A stretch of 64,000 nucleotides of DNA from JAFGAS01 sp963809875 (GCA_963809875.1 CAWELC010000012.1:59224-123223); one strand, 5' to 3'; counted from the first letter of the stretch, positions 45,286-54,606 are shown. Translations and numbers: made by a program. The notes: a model not told the origin generated them from the sequence alone.

Positions 45286-46087
45286 ATGAACAGGAAAGTT
45301 TTTGCACTTTTACTCGTGGTCGCCATGACCGCGGGAGCATTCCTCGCGGTTCAGGCGTGCAAGCCCGGCGGGGGAACGATGACTCCGACCGCCGTCGGCG
45401 AGATTCCCAAGCTGAAGATAGCAACCGATGCGGCCTATCCGCCCTTTGAGTTTGTCGACACGACAACCAGCGAGATCGTCGGGTTTGATATTGACCTGAT
45501 GAAAGAGATCGCTAAGGCGGGCGGATTCGAGGTCGAATTCATTAACACACCGTGGGACGGCATCTTCGTCGGTCTGGACAACAACAACTATGACGCGGTC
45601 ATCTCCGCGGTCAGCATCACCGATGAGCGCAAGCAGAATTACGACTTCTCGAACCCCTACTACTCGATCTATCAGGCCCTTATCGTCCGCAAGGCCGATG
45701 CCGAGAAGTTCAAGAGCCTTGCCGATCTGAAGGGTAAGAAAGTCGGCGCCCAGATCGGGACCACCGGCGCCATCTTCGTAGGCAAGGACCCGAACGTCAA
45801 GCTCGTGAACTATGACGACAACGGACTGGCCATCGAAGCCCTTCTCAAGGGCGACGTGGACGCGGTTGTGTGCGACCACCCGGTTGCATTTGATTACGCC
45901 CTCGTGAATCCGTCCTACGGGGACAAGCTCGTTGTTTCCAACCCGAAGATCACCGACACTCCGGAGCCCTATGGCATCTGCATCAAGAAAGGCAACACCA
46001 AGGTCGTCGACCTGATCAACGGCGGCCTCGCAGAAGCTTCCGGCCGACGCCATCCCAACCCTCGAAGCGAAGTGGAAAATGAAATAA
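45286..46087 (+). CDS. Polar amino-acid ABC transporter substrate-binding protein, frameshifted near the C-terminus
   Basis: Family 3 solute-binding protein with a signal sequence ending in a lipobox-like AVQAC (Cys25). The core LKIATDAAYPPFEFVD, IVGFDIDLMKEIAK, WDGIFVGLDNNNYDAVISAVSITDERK (core YDAVIS) and GKKVGAQIGTTG is conserved. After INGGL near 46029 the frame shifts by +1, and the expected end DAIPTLEAKWKMK follows with stop TAA 46085-46087. The unshifted frame runs to 46101 with a non-conserved tail. Removal of one base restores about 266 residues. A terminator follows, so this gene is probably expressed above the permease. Confidence 0.85.
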
Positions 46088-46107
46088 CATCCTCGGGATG
46101 AGACTCT

Positions 46108-46139
46108 GGCGGGGCGAATAGCCCCGCCTCTTTTTATTT
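46108..46139 (+). terminator. Terminator between binding protein and permease genes
   Basis: An 8-bp perfect stem GGCGGGGC/GCCCCGCC (46108-46115 with 46121-46128) is followed by a T-rich tail. It probably attenuates transcription into the permease gene, as is usual for binding-protein transporters. Confidence 0.7.
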
Positions 46140-46156
46140 CTAATCCGGAACATACC

Positions 46157-47950
46157 ATGACTGCAATCAGCCTTATCGCGATATCCTTTTTTGTCTTCTG
46201 GCTCTGGCTCTTGATGGATTTCGTCAACCAGCAGGGGGTCGAAAAGAGCCGCAAAGAGCGTCTCATCACGTTCCATACCTTTCTGGGTCTCATCGGCATT
46301 GCCTTCTATTTCTTCCTCATGATCTCGGCGTTTGCCTCTTCCTCGATCGTTTACTTCGATAAGATATCGGAGGGGACCTTCCGGGTGGTCACAACGGAGC
46401 TCAGGCCCGCGCTCGTGATCGGGTTCGTTATCATTCTCCTTTTCCCGATCGTGGCGGCCACCAATCTCCTCATGAAGAGGAAATACGACCTGAAGAAATA
46501 TCTGAAGGTAATGAATGTCATCGAGGGACTGGCGATTGTCGTCGTGTTTATTTATATCCTCGCCGTCGGATCGACCCTCAGCGACATAAACGAGACGGGC
46601 CCGTATCCGTACCTGGTATCGGATATCGTCCATGGCAAGGCATTATATTTCGGTATCGATTTTGGGATCTATACGCTGAGTTTTACGTTCTCGGTGGTAT
46701 TTTACCTTTTCATTACAACGATAGTTATCTGGGTGCTTGCCGCGGGTCACTACCTCTTCTTCATCAAGACTCCGCTGAAACGCAGAGAAATCGTCATGCT
46801 CAATACCGAGGAGATCAAGAAGATCTCCGAAATGGCGCGAATATACAAGAATGCGCTCTACTTCCTTATCGCGTTCGGTCTTATCTTCTTCAGAAACGTG
46901 TGGGACTGGCTCTCGGGCTGGCGCATCGGGCACTTCTTTATCCGAATAGGCCAGATGGTTTCGGGATTTGACGCGGCTCAGCTTGAAAACATCATCAAGA
47001 ATGAGCTTACCGTGATCGGCTTCAGATCGAAGTTTGGCCTCTGGCTCTATAAGTTTTTTACGGGAGCTTTTGCCGGCAACGTCGGGGGGATCATATCCCC
47101 GAGCTTTGTGATCGGCTGCATTCTTATCTTTTTTGCGGTCATCGTCTGGCTCCTCCTCCGGAGGGTGAACAAGGAGCTCGAAAATATCCAGGTGTCCCAC
47201 GAAGTAAAGATGAATGCTTTCAAGTATTCCGTCTATATGGATACCTTCAACGCCTGGAGGATCTCCCTGTTTGCCGCGATAGCCACTATACTAATTCTCC
47301 TCTATTTTTATCAGACGCCCTACTATGCCTGCTTCAAGTTTCTCCCGTCCGGTATCGTGGTGACATTCGAGGTGACGATCGCGGCCATGCTTATCGCGCT
47401 GGTCCTGGGGATGCTGGCGGGCCTGGGCAAGCTCTCGAAGAACGCACTGATCAAGGGGGTTGCGTCCGTCTACATCGAGGTCGTCCGCGGGGTGCCGCTG
47501 CTTGTCCAGCTTTTCTACATCCACTACGGGCTGGGAAGCCTTCTCAACCTTCCGCCGCTGGTATCGGCTATATCGGCGATGTCATGGTGCTACGGGGCTT
47601 ATTTGGGGGAGACATTCCGCGCAGGCATTCAGTCGATATCCAAGGGCCAGATGGAGGCGGCAAAATCCCTCGGCATGACCAATTACCAGACGATGCGGCA
47701 GGTCATCGTGCCGCAGGCGGTCAAGGTGATACTCCCGCCGGTCGGCAACGACTTCATCGCCCTGCTCAAGGACTCTTCGCTGGTCTCGATCATCGCGGTC
47801 GCCGACCTCCTGCGGAGGGGCCGCGAATTTGTCGCGGTCTACTTTACCGCGTTCCAGACCTATACGCTGGTAGCGCTCATATACCTGGTCATTACCCTTA
47901 TCCTCTCGAAAGTCGTCTGGAACATGGAAAAGATCATGTCAACCGATTAA
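46157..47950 (+). CDS. Amino-acid ABC permease fused to a large N-terminal membrane domain
   Basis: This 597-residue membrane protein has a typical HisMQ-type permease at residues about 395-597: GIVVTFEVTIAAMLIALVLG, VRGVPLLVQLFYIHYGLG and the EAA loop GQMEAAKSLGMTNYQ. The usual family length is 220-250. The N-terminal 390 residues add about six to seven hydrophobic helices with a charged loop (KTPLKRREIVMLNTEEIKK) and match no family I recognise. No stop or shift lies between the parts. It is followed by the matching ATPase. The extra domain is the outstanding feature. Confidence 0.85.
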   Translation: MTAISLIAISFFVFWLWLLMDFVNQQGVEKSRKERLITFHTFLGLIGIAFYFFLMISAFASSSIVYFDKISEGTFRVVTTELRPALVIGFVIILLFPIVAATNLLMKRKYDLKKYLKVMNVIEGLAIVVVFIYILAVGSTLSDINETGPYPYLVSDIVHGKALYFGIDFGIYTLSFTFSVVFYLFITTIVIWVLAAGHYLFFIKTPLKRREIVMLNTEEIKKISEMARIYKNALYFLIAFGLIFFRNVWDWLSGWRIGHFFIRIGQMVSGFDAAQLENIIKNELTVIGFRSKFGLWLYKFFTGAFAGNVGGIISPSFVIGCILIFFAVIVWLLLRRVNKELENIQVSHEVKMNAFKYSVYMDTFNAWRISLFAAIATILILLYFYQTPYYACFKFLPSGIVVTFEVTIAAMLIALVLGMLAGLGKLSKNALIKGVASVYIEVVRGVPLLVQLFYIHYGLGSLLNLPPLVSAISAMSWCYGAYLGETFRAGIQSISKGQMEAAKSLGMTNYQTMRQVIVPQAVKVILPPVGNDFIALLKDSSLVSIIAVADLLRRGREFVAVYFTAFQTYTLVALIYLVITLILSKVVWNMEKIMSTD

Positions 47951-47974
47951 CGATAGAGCAAAAGAGGAACGATT

Positions 47975-48709
47975 GTGGCAGAGCCGATCATTTCAGTGAA
48001 AAACGTATACAAGAACTTCGGTCATATCCGGGCGCTTCAGGACGTGACTGCGGAAATATATCCGGGAGAGGTCGTGGTGGCGTGCGGGCCGTCGGGTTCG
48101 GGAAAATCGACCTTTCTCAGGTGCATCAACCGCCTGGAGGAGATCGACCGGGGAACGATCGTCATCGACGGTATTGATATCTGCGACCCGCACGTGAAGA
48201 TACACAAGGTCCGGGAAGAGATCGGTATGGTGTTTCAGCACTTCAACCTGTTCCCCAACAAGAATGTGCTGGAGAATATTATTCTTGCGCAGCTCGTGGT
48301 GCGAAAGAGGACGTTTGACGAATCGGTTTCGATAGCCAACAAACTGCTGGAGAAGGTGGGGATTTTTGACAAAGCGGCGGTGTATCCCAGCAAGCTGTCC
48401 GGAGGACAGCAGCAGCGGGTGGCCATCGCCCGGGCGCTGGCCATGCAGCCGAAGATCATGCTCTTTGACGAGCCTACCTCGGCGCTCGATCCCGAGATGA
48501 TCGGGGAAGTGCTGGACGTTATGAAATCGCTGGCCCGCGAGGGGATGACCATGGTCGTGGTAACCCACGAGATGGGATTTGCCCGCGAGGTGGGTGACCG
48601 GGTGATCTTTATGGACGAAGGCAAAATCGTAGAAGAAGGAAAACCGGATGAGTTTTTCCTGAATCCGAAAACGGATCGGGCAAAGCTATTCCTCAGTCAG
48701 ATACTCTAG
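47975..48709 (+). CDS. Polar amino-acid ABC transporter ATP-binding protein
   Basis: This 244-residue GlnQ/HisP-type ATPase has Walker A CGPSGSGKSTFLRC, the Q-loop GMVFQHFNLFPNKNV, signature KLSGGQQQRVAIARALA, Walker B IMLFDEPTSALDPEM and the His switch VVVTHEMGFA. It powers import with the permease at 46157 and the binding proteins at 45286 and probably 48965. GTG 47975 is the likely start. Confidence 0.95.
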   Translation: MAEPIISVKNVYKNFGHIRALQDVTAEIYPGEVVVACGPSGSGKSTFLRCINRLEEIDRGTIVIDGIDICDPHVKIHKVREEIGMVFQHFNLFPNKNVLENIILAQLVVRKRTFDESVSIANKLLEKVGIFDKAAVYPSKLSGGQQQRVAIARALAMQPKIMLFDEPTSALDPEMIGEVLDVMKSLAREGMTMVVVTHEMGFAREVGDRVIFMDEGKIVEEGKPDEFFLNPKTDRAKLFLSQIL

Positions 48710-48964
48710 GACAGACGGCCGAGCTTTGGACGAGTCCTTCTTTGAGCGGAGGAAACGAGCCAGGAGCGGCGGGGTGAGATAAGGGATCGGGGGGCGGGGG
48801 GAGACGGCAAGAACCCGGAGAGTGAAAACGGAGCCCATACGAGTCACGTTGGCGCGGTAACGACGGGGTTAATCCCGGTCCGGCACACGACGTGACCTTA
48901 TATTTTTCCTGACAGCCGTTTCGCTAATCTAAAATCTTACGAAATCAAAAAACAAGGATCGGAT

Positions 48965-49807
48965 ATGTCTCGATCGATCGTCATATGGACGCTCGTCGTC
49001 CTGCTGTGTGGTTTCTCGGTTTCATGCTCCAAGAAGAATAACACGAACGGAATTGTTTCTCCGGAGGTCATCGCGTCCGGTTCAGACCTCGCGGCAATCA
49101 TCGCGCGAGGCAAGCTCATGGTTGGGATGGACGTGTCCGACATCCGATATCAACCGTTTGAGATGAAGAATCAGAACGGTGAGATCGTGGGATTTGATGT
49201 GGATCTGGCGCAAATGATGGCAGACGACCTGGGCGTCAGTCTCGAGATCGTACCCACGAACTGGGACGGCATCATCCCTGCGCTCGTAGACGGAAAATTC
49301 GATCTCATCATCTCGGCGATGGCCGTAAGCACCGAGCGAAACAAGGCGATAAATTTCTCGACGCCCTACTACCTTTCCGGTCTGTCCATTCTCATAAAAA
49401 ACTATGATCTGTTCCGTATTCACGACTATCACGATCTGAACCGTAAAGACATGGTGGTTGCAACGACGTTCTCCGACGACATGGTCCTCAGTCGTTACTT
49501 CCCGGACGCAGATATCATCAGGTTCAAGAGCGATGAGGAGGCCGTGCGGGAGGTAATCGAAAAGCGGGCGGAAGCCTTTGTCGCCGACAGGGCGAGGGTT
49601 TCCATTTTCGCCGCGAAGTACCCGAGGAATACGGTGGCCCTCACGGGAACGTTTACGTATGAGCCGATGGCCATCGGGATGCGCAAAGGGGACGTGGACA
49701 TTCTCAATTGGGTGAACAACTGCATCGAGATCATGAAGGGGGACGGCAGGCTGCCGGCCCTCGAAAAGAAATGGATGCAGCAATATATCCCGCCTTCGAC
49801 GAAATAG
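48965..49807 (+). CDS. Second family 3 solute-binding lipoprotein
   Basis: This 280-residue protein has signal peptide and lipobox SVSC (Cys21). It carries the SBP family 3 core GKLMVGMDVSDIRYQPFEMKNQ, IVGFDVDLAQMMADDLG, NWDGIIPALVDGKFDLIISAM (core FDLIISAM) and INFSTPYY. It is an amino-acid or related ligand receptor, divergent from the first binding protein at 45286, and may feed the same permease. It lies 255 bases after the ATPase gene with no clear terminator between them. Confidence 0.88.
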   Translation: MSRSIVIWTLVVLLCGFSVSCSKKNNTNGIVSPEVIASGSDLAAIIARGKLMVGMDVSDIRYQPFEMKNQNGEIVGFDVDLAQMMADDLGVSLEIVPTNWDGIIPALVDGKFDLIISAMAVSTERNKAINFSTPYYLSGLSILIKNYDLFRIHDYHDLNRKDMVVATTFSDDMVLSRYFPDADIIRFKSDEEAVREVIEKRAEAFVADRARVSIFAAKYPRNTVALTGTFTYEPMAIGMRKGDVDILNWVNNCIEIMKGDGRLPALEKKWMQQYIPPSTK

Positions 49808-49921
49808 AGACGACCGGCATGAACGATATCATCGGGTCGTTTCATTCGTCGAAACTGGTCCGGGCCGGGGCCGACCATCGTGCCCCGGTTGTGCCTTCGG
49901 GCGATCGAAGAGGGGTCTGAC

Positions 49922-50341
49922 GTGAGGATACTGGCGCTGGACGTTGGAGACAAGCGGATCGGCCTCGCGATAAGCGATCCCCTCGGCACCATCGCGCAAC
50001 CCTTCATGACAATCCAGAATAATAGCACATGTCTGGAGAACATCGCCCGGATCGTGCGCGAGAAGGAGATCGGCGAGATCGTAGTGGGCCTTCCGATCAA
50101 TATGAACGGGACGCCGGGACCGCGGGCCCAAGAGGTCCGGGAGTTCGCCCGGCGGGTGACCGAGGCGATCGATATCGCCGTGGTCTTCATCGATGAGCGG
50201 CTCACGACGGTCGAGGCCGAAAAGCTGATGATTTCAGCCGACGTGAGCAGGGAAAAGAGAAAACTGACAATAGACAGCGTGGCCGCGGCAATTATCCTCG
50301 AAAAACGTCTGCGGGAAAGGCCGGGCGGCGCAGAGACGTGA
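49922..50341 (+). CDS. ruvX: Putative pre-16S rRNA nuclease / Holliday junction resolvase RuvX
   Basis: This 139-residue RNase H-fold protein has ILALDVGDKRIGLAISD (first acidic residue), IGEIVVGLPINMNGTPG and VFIDERLTTVEAE, and ends DSVAAAIILE. It acts in 16S rRNA 5' end maturation. The GTG at 49922 is the right start; longer in-frame extensions have no support. The mltG gene follows 42 bases later, the common ruvX-mltG arrangement. Confidence 0.92.
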   Translation: MRILALDVGDKRIGLAISDPLGTIAQPFMTIQNNSTCLENIARIVREKEIGEIVVGLPINMNGTPGPRAQEVREFARRVTEAIDIAVVFIDERLTTVEAEKLMISADVSREKRKLTIDSVAAAIILEKRLRERPGGAET

Positions 50342-50383
50342 GCGTAAGGGCCCGATGGCGGGCTCCATCAATAGTGTGACTAT

Positions 50384-51422
50384 ATGAAGCGCAAAAAACG
50401 TACAAACCGGATAAAGCGAATCTTCGCGCTTTTCCTGATCGTTCTTCTGGTCGGCGCCGTCGGCGCGGCCTACCTCGTCCACCGGGCGTTTCTGGTGCCC
50501 ACCGGCAGGCTATCCGAGCCGATCGTCGTGGTGGTGGAGGAGGGCGACACGCTTGGCGAGACCGCCGATGTCCTGAAGGAGAAGGGCGCCATCCTGGACG
50601 AGCGTCTCTTCGTGACCGCGGCCCGCTATCTGGGCGCCGAAAAACAGATCAAGACGGGGGAGTATCAAGGTCGATCCGACGATGTCGCCCAAGGATATCC
50701 TGGTGATGCTCATCAAGGGGCGGGTCATCGAATACCCCTTCACCGTGCCGGAGGGACTCAATATCTATGAGGTCGCCGATCTCCTGGCGGAAAAGGGCTT
50801 CGTGGATAGGGATGAATTCCTTCGGCTCGCCAAGGACAAGGACTTCCTGGCCTCGCTGGATATCGAGGCCCCGACGCTCGAGGGATATCTCTTCCCGGAC
50901 ACCTACCGCGCCAATCGGTCGATGCATGAGCCCCAGATTATCACATTGATGGTGAAACGTTTCTTCGAGGTATTTGACGAGGAAAAGGAGAAGGTCACCA
51001 CGAAGGGAACGCTGACGGACTACGAAGTCGTGATCCTGGCTTCCGTTATAGAAAAGGAGACGGGCGCCGCCGTGGAACGCCCCCTCGTGTCGGCGGTCTT
51101 CAGCAACCGGCTTAAAAAGGAGATGAAGCTTGACAGCTGCGCCACGGTCATCTACGGAATATGGGATCGCTTCGACGGTAACCTGACCGAACGGGACCTG
51201 ACGACCTGGACGCCTTACAATACATACCTGAATCCCGGATTGCCTCCGGGGCCCATCTGCAACCCGGGCAGGGAGTCGATCGCCGCCGCGCTGAGCCCTG
51301 CGGACGTCGACTACCTCTACTTCGTCTCAAAAAACGACGGCACCTCTTATTTCTCGAGCACACTCTCGGAACATAACAGGGCCGTCTACGAATACCAGAT
51401 ACTGAGAAAGAACCGAAAGTAG
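50384..51422 (+). CDS. mltG: Endolytic murein transglycosylase MltG, with one frameshift
   Basis: The N-terminal basic tail and membrane helix (IFALFLIVLLVGAVGAAYLV), then GDTLGETADVLKEKGAI and KTGEY, are in one frame. From about 50665 the protein continues in the +1 frame with MSPKDILVMLIKGRV and the YceG/MltG domain: ILASVIEKETG (catalytic Glu), FSNRL, NTYLNPGLPPGPICNPG and YLYFVSKNDG. Dropping one base near 50662-50668 restores a protein of about 345 residues. MltG cleaves nascent glycan strands. The break is likely an artefact, since both sides are well conserved. Confidence 0.9.
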
Positions 51423-51950
51423 CTAGTCCAGCGCCCGGTCATCCCGCGTCCACTTTTTCCAGTGGGAGCTTCTCTTGGACTCGATATGTCTCCTCACCTC
51501 GCGCTTGAATTTCTCGTCAAACAGGAGGTAGCGGCCGAGCTGCTGGGTCGTCAGGAACGTTGAAAGCTCTTTCTGTTCTTCCTGCCGCAGCGACAAGAGG
51601 TCCTCATCGTTCTTATTGACGATATCGATGAGAGCCGCGATCTCGGGATCGGTCGCCTTGCCGGACTTCAACGCCGTCTTCAGTGCCTTCAGATTTTCGC
51701 GCCGCTCCTCGAAGAGGGCGATCTTACGCTCGTCATAGCCGTTGGTGACCTTGATAACCCTGTCGATGGTCGCCTCGTCCAGTTCCATGGTCTTGGCCAT
51801 TACATGTTTTTTGAGCTCTGTGATCCGGGCCTTGATGTCACCGTGACGCTCCTTTCTCGTTTCTTCCCTGGATCTTTTCCCACATCCCGCCGACATCACG
51901 AGTCCGACGATAATGACCGAGCAGAGCGCCGTTACGTACAAACGCCTCAT
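51423..51950 (-). CDS. Spy/CpxP-like periplasmic lipoprotein
   Basis: This 175-residue protein starts at 51950 (AAGGAGGAG upstream) with signal peptide and lipobox MSAGC. The remainder is helical, charged and coiled-coil-prone: KARITELKKHVMAKTMELDEATIDRVI, ENLKALKTALKSG and the LTxxQ-like FLTTQQLGRYLLFDEKF (core TTQQLGRY) of Spy-family proteins. It is likely a periplasmic chaperone or stress sensor. It is the third gene of the operon with the ECF sigma and anti-sigma genes, 17 bases after the anti-sigma stop. Confidence 0.75.
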   Translation of the reverse strand: MRRLYVTALCSVIIVGLVMSAGCGKRSREETRKERHGDIKARITELKKHVMAKTMELDEATIDRVIKVTNGYDERKIALFEERRENLKALKTALKSGKATDPEIAALIDIVNKNDEDLLSLRQEEQKELSTFLTTQQLGRYLLFDEKFKREVRRHIESKRSSHWKKWTRDDRALD

Positions 51951-51966
51951 GATCTCCTCCTTGTTG

Positions 51967-52542
51967 TTATCCGGAGCTCTCACGGGAGAGCTCGCTGAGC
52001 ACTTCAATCCATTCCGCGTCAGAGATGTCCGGCAATGCTTCCCACGGCTCGGCGCCGTACAGCAGGTCGAGCGTGCCGTCGGTATCCGGCAGGTCGATGG
52101 AAGCGATCTCGTGCGAAAGCTCTTCTTCGGGTGAGGCCGTGACCGCGACGGTATGCACGCCGGCGCCCGGGCGTCCGGCATGGCCGGGTCCGATTATCCG
52201 CTGGGCCGGCCACACAAAGAAGATAAGGAGCGCGGCCGCCGCGGCGGCCACAGACGTATACAGCGCCCGATGGATATAGTGTGAATGTCCTTGGGTTGCC
52301 GGCCCCGACGTCACTCTTTGGATCTTCCTCATGACCTCGCCCGGAAAGCGGGAGAAATACGAATCGGATGGCGGGTCAACGGGTCGTACCGATATCCGCC
52401 GCGCCACGGATTCCATAAAGGCCAGGTGCGACGCACATCTCGGGCAGACGGCGATGTGGTCCTGAGCCTCCCTGATCGTCCGCTCGGGCAGCTCCCCGAT
52501 AAGGTACTCCGGGAAAAGACGCGAAATCTCGTCACAGGTCAT
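51967..52542 (-). CDS. Anti-sigma factor with zinc-finger (zf-HC2) domain
   Basis: This 191-residue protein has N-terminal MTCDEISRLFPEYLIGELPE and HIAVCPRC (the His-x3-Cys-x2-Cys zinc motif, residues about 29-36), a membrane helix (SVAAAAAALLIFFVW) at about 95-110 and a periplasmic tail with acidic repeats. This is the standard membrane-bound ZAS anti-sigma layout. It overlaps the ECF sigma gene by ATGA and so is translated in fixed ratio with it. Confidence 0.88.
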   Translation of the reverse strand: MTCDEISRLFPEYLIGELPERTIREAQDHIAVCPRCASHLAFMESVARRISVRPVDPPSDSYFSRFPGEVMRKIQRVTSGPATQGHSHYIHRALYTSVAAAAAALLIFFVWPAQRIIGPGHAGRPGAGVHTVAVTASPEEELSHEIASIDLPDTDGTLDLLYGAEPWEALPDISDAEWIEVLSELSRESSG

Positions 52543-53099
52543 GGTCGGTTATCTCCGTTACCGCCCTTTTCAGGTTTGGCGATATCGCGCATGATCCGCT
52601 GCATGCCGTAGTGAAAATTCGTTCGGGCGGACCCCTCGCTGATCGTCAGGGCCTGGGCTATCGCGGCGAAAGAAAGTCCCTGGTGGAGCCGAAGGATGAC
52701 CGAGAGACGCTGTTTTTCGGGGAGATGGGAAATCACCTCATCGAGCGTTTGGCGTTCCTGCTTGGCCATCAGCCGCGAGAGAATATCGGACCGGGGATCG
52801 GGAGGGTCGCTGACGAGTCCCATGATGATGCTCGATCGCCGCTGCCTGAGGATGCTCCGCGACTGGTTCACGGCGATCCTGACCAGCCAGGTTCCGAACG
52901 AAGACCGTCCCTCGAACGTTGAGAGCTTCGTATAGGCCGCGATGAAGGCCTTCTGGGCGGCATCATCCGCGTCAAAATGATTGTTCACTACAGAGTAGCA
53001 CGTGACGTAGACCTGTTTCATATACTTTCTAACCAGCTGTTCAAAGGCTTGTTCATCGTGCCCCCGGGCGCGCCTGACCAGTTCTTCATCGCAGGGCAT
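52539..53099 (-). CDS. ECF RNA polymerase sigma factor (RpoE-like)
   Basis: This 186-residue sigma-70 family factor has region 2 (EQAFEQLVRKYMKQVYVTCYS, DADDAAQKAFIAAYTKL) and region 4 (LPEKQRLSVILRLHQGLSFAAIAQALTISEGSARTNFHYG, core LSFAAIAQAL), without regions 1 and 3. AAAGGA precedes ATG 53099. With the zf-HC2 anti-sigma and the Spy-like lipoprotein downstream it forms a likely envelope-stress module. Its target promoters are unknown. Confidence 0.93.
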   Translation of the reverse strand: MPCDEELVRRARGHDEQAFEQLVRKYMKQVYVTCYSVVNNHFDADDAAQKAFIAAYTKLSTFEGRSSFGTWLVRIAVNQSRSILRQRRSSIIMGLVSDPPDPRSDILSRLMAKQERQTLDEVISHLPEKQRLSVILRLHQGLSFAAIAQALTISEGSARTNFHYGMQRIMRDIAKPEKGGNGDNRP

Positions 53100-53264
53100 A
53101 AGTGTTCCTTTATCTATTTGACGTTTAAAACCGAAAAAGTGTTAAAATCCGTCGAAGAGAATTTCATGTGACTGCGCCACAACTTAGTCTTACAAAAATG
53201 TTGACTACTGTATGGCGTGATGGTACTATTTACAAGTTTTATATTTTTGGGGACATTTGTCGAC

Positions 53265-54536
53265 GTGCTTGACGTTAAGTTTCTCAGGGAAAATATCGAT
53301 CGGGTCACCGAGCGGCTCTCTCTCAGGGGGGAGCGGGTGGATCTCTCCAGATTTCTGGAGATCGAGGAAAACCGGAGAGCCCTCCTGGTAAAGGGGGAGT
53401 CCCTTAAATCGGAGAGAAACAAGGTAAACGACGAGATAGCGCGTCTGAAGAAGGATAAGGGCGATACGACGTCACTGATCTCCCGGATGAAGGGCGTTTC
53501 CGACGAAATCAAGCAGATCGATACCCGGATTTCCGAGATCACCGAAGAGCTGGAAGCGATCGTATCGGTTATCCCGAATATACCCCATGAGAGCGTGCCG
53601 GCCGGGACTTCCGATAAGGACAACGTCCAGGTTCGCACGTGGGGAACGATTCGCACGTTTGACTTCGCTCCTCAGGAGCACGCCGATATCGGTGAGAAGC
53701 TGGGAATCCTGGATTTCGCACGGGGGGCCAAGCTCGCCGGGGCGCGCTTTTGTCTTTCGGTGGGGCCGGGCGCTCATCTTGAGCGGGCGCTCATCAACTT
53801 CATGCTTGACCTTCACACGACCGAGCACGGATATACCGAGGTGCTGCCTCCCTTCATGGTGAACAGCAAGTCCATGACGGGGACGGGGCAGCTGCCCAAG
53901 TTCGCCGGTGATCTCTTCAGGGTGGCGGATACGGACTACTGGCTCATCCCCACGGCGGAAGTACCGGTCACCAACATATACCAGGATGAGATCATCGAGG
54001 AAGAGGATCTGCCGATCTATCGGTGCGCCTATACCCCCTGCTTCAGGAAAGAGGCCGGTTCCTACGGGAAGGACACCCGGGGATTGATCCGCCAGCACCA
54101 GTTCAACAAGGTGGAGCTCGTCAAGTTCACCCGGCCCGAGGACTCATACGAGGAGCTGGAAAAGCTCACCGACAACGCCGAGGAGGTACTGCGGAGGCTG
54201 GGGCTCCCCTACCGGGTCGTGGTCCTCTCTACGGGGGATCTCGGCTTCTCGGCCGCGAAGACCTACGACATCGAGGTCTGGCTCCCGGGGCAAAACGCCT
54301 ACCGGGAGATATCATCGTGCAGCAATTTCGAAGACTTCCAGGCGAGGCGGGCCGGGATCAAGTACCGGGAGAAGGGGAAGAAGGGCACCCGCCTGGTCCA
54401 CACGCTCAACGGCTCGGGGCTTGCCGTGGGCAGGACCGTCGTGGCGATCCTGGAGAATTACCAGCGGGCAGACGGATCGGTTGAGATACCCGAGGCCCTC
54501 CGCCCGTACATGAACGGGAGGGCGTCGATTCCCTGA
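53265..54536 (+). CDS. serS: Seryl-tRNA synthetase
   Basis: This class II synthetase of about 423 residues has an N-terminal coiled-coil arm (residues about 30-100), motif 2 RCAYTPCFRKEAGSYGKDTRG (core CFRKEAGS) and motif 3 LNGSGLAVGRTVVAILEN. TAEVPVTN and the EISSCSNFEDFQARR segment are diagnostic. GTG 53265 (VLDVKFLREN) is chosen; an in-frame ATG at 53217 would add 16 hydrophobic residues. Two serine tRNA genes follow directly. Confidence 0.95.
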   Translation: MLDVKFLRENIDRVTERLSLRGERVDLSRFLEIEENRRALLVKGESLKSERNKVNDEIARLKKDKGDTTSLISRMKGVSDEIKQIDTRISEITEELEAIVSVIPNIPHESVPAGTSDKDNVQVRTWGTIRTFDFAPQEHADIGEKLGILDFARGAKLAGARFCLSVGPGAHLERALINFMLDLHTTEHGYTEVLPPFMVNSKSMTGTGQLPKFAGDLFRVADTDYWLIPTAEVPVTNIYQDEIIEEEDLPIYRCAYTPCFRKEAGSYGKDTRGLIRQHQFNKVELVKFTRPEDSYEELEKLTDNAEEVLRRLGLPYRVVVLSTGDLGFSAAKTYDIEVWLPGQNAYREISSCSNFEDFQARRAGIKYREKGKKGTRLVHTLNGSGLAVGRTVVAILENYQRADGSVEIPEALRPYMNGRASIP

Positions 54537-54606
54537 GCGCCCTGGGGCGGGTAAAATGGGTTGAAATTTCCTGATTTTCGAGTAGAATTAATAGAGGAAC
54601 GTTCGT

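Noticed and set aside
9505..48872. A shared 15-mer TAACGACGGGGTTAA at 9505-9519 and 48858-48872
   Set aside because: In a 64-kb window compared on both strands, a few 15-mer matches are expected by chance, and the flanks do not match.
28111..50670. Programmed ribosomal +1 frameshifting in valS or mltG
   Set aside because: None of the sites shows a slippery codon next to an in-frame stop or a conserved stimulator, and such control is not known for these genes.
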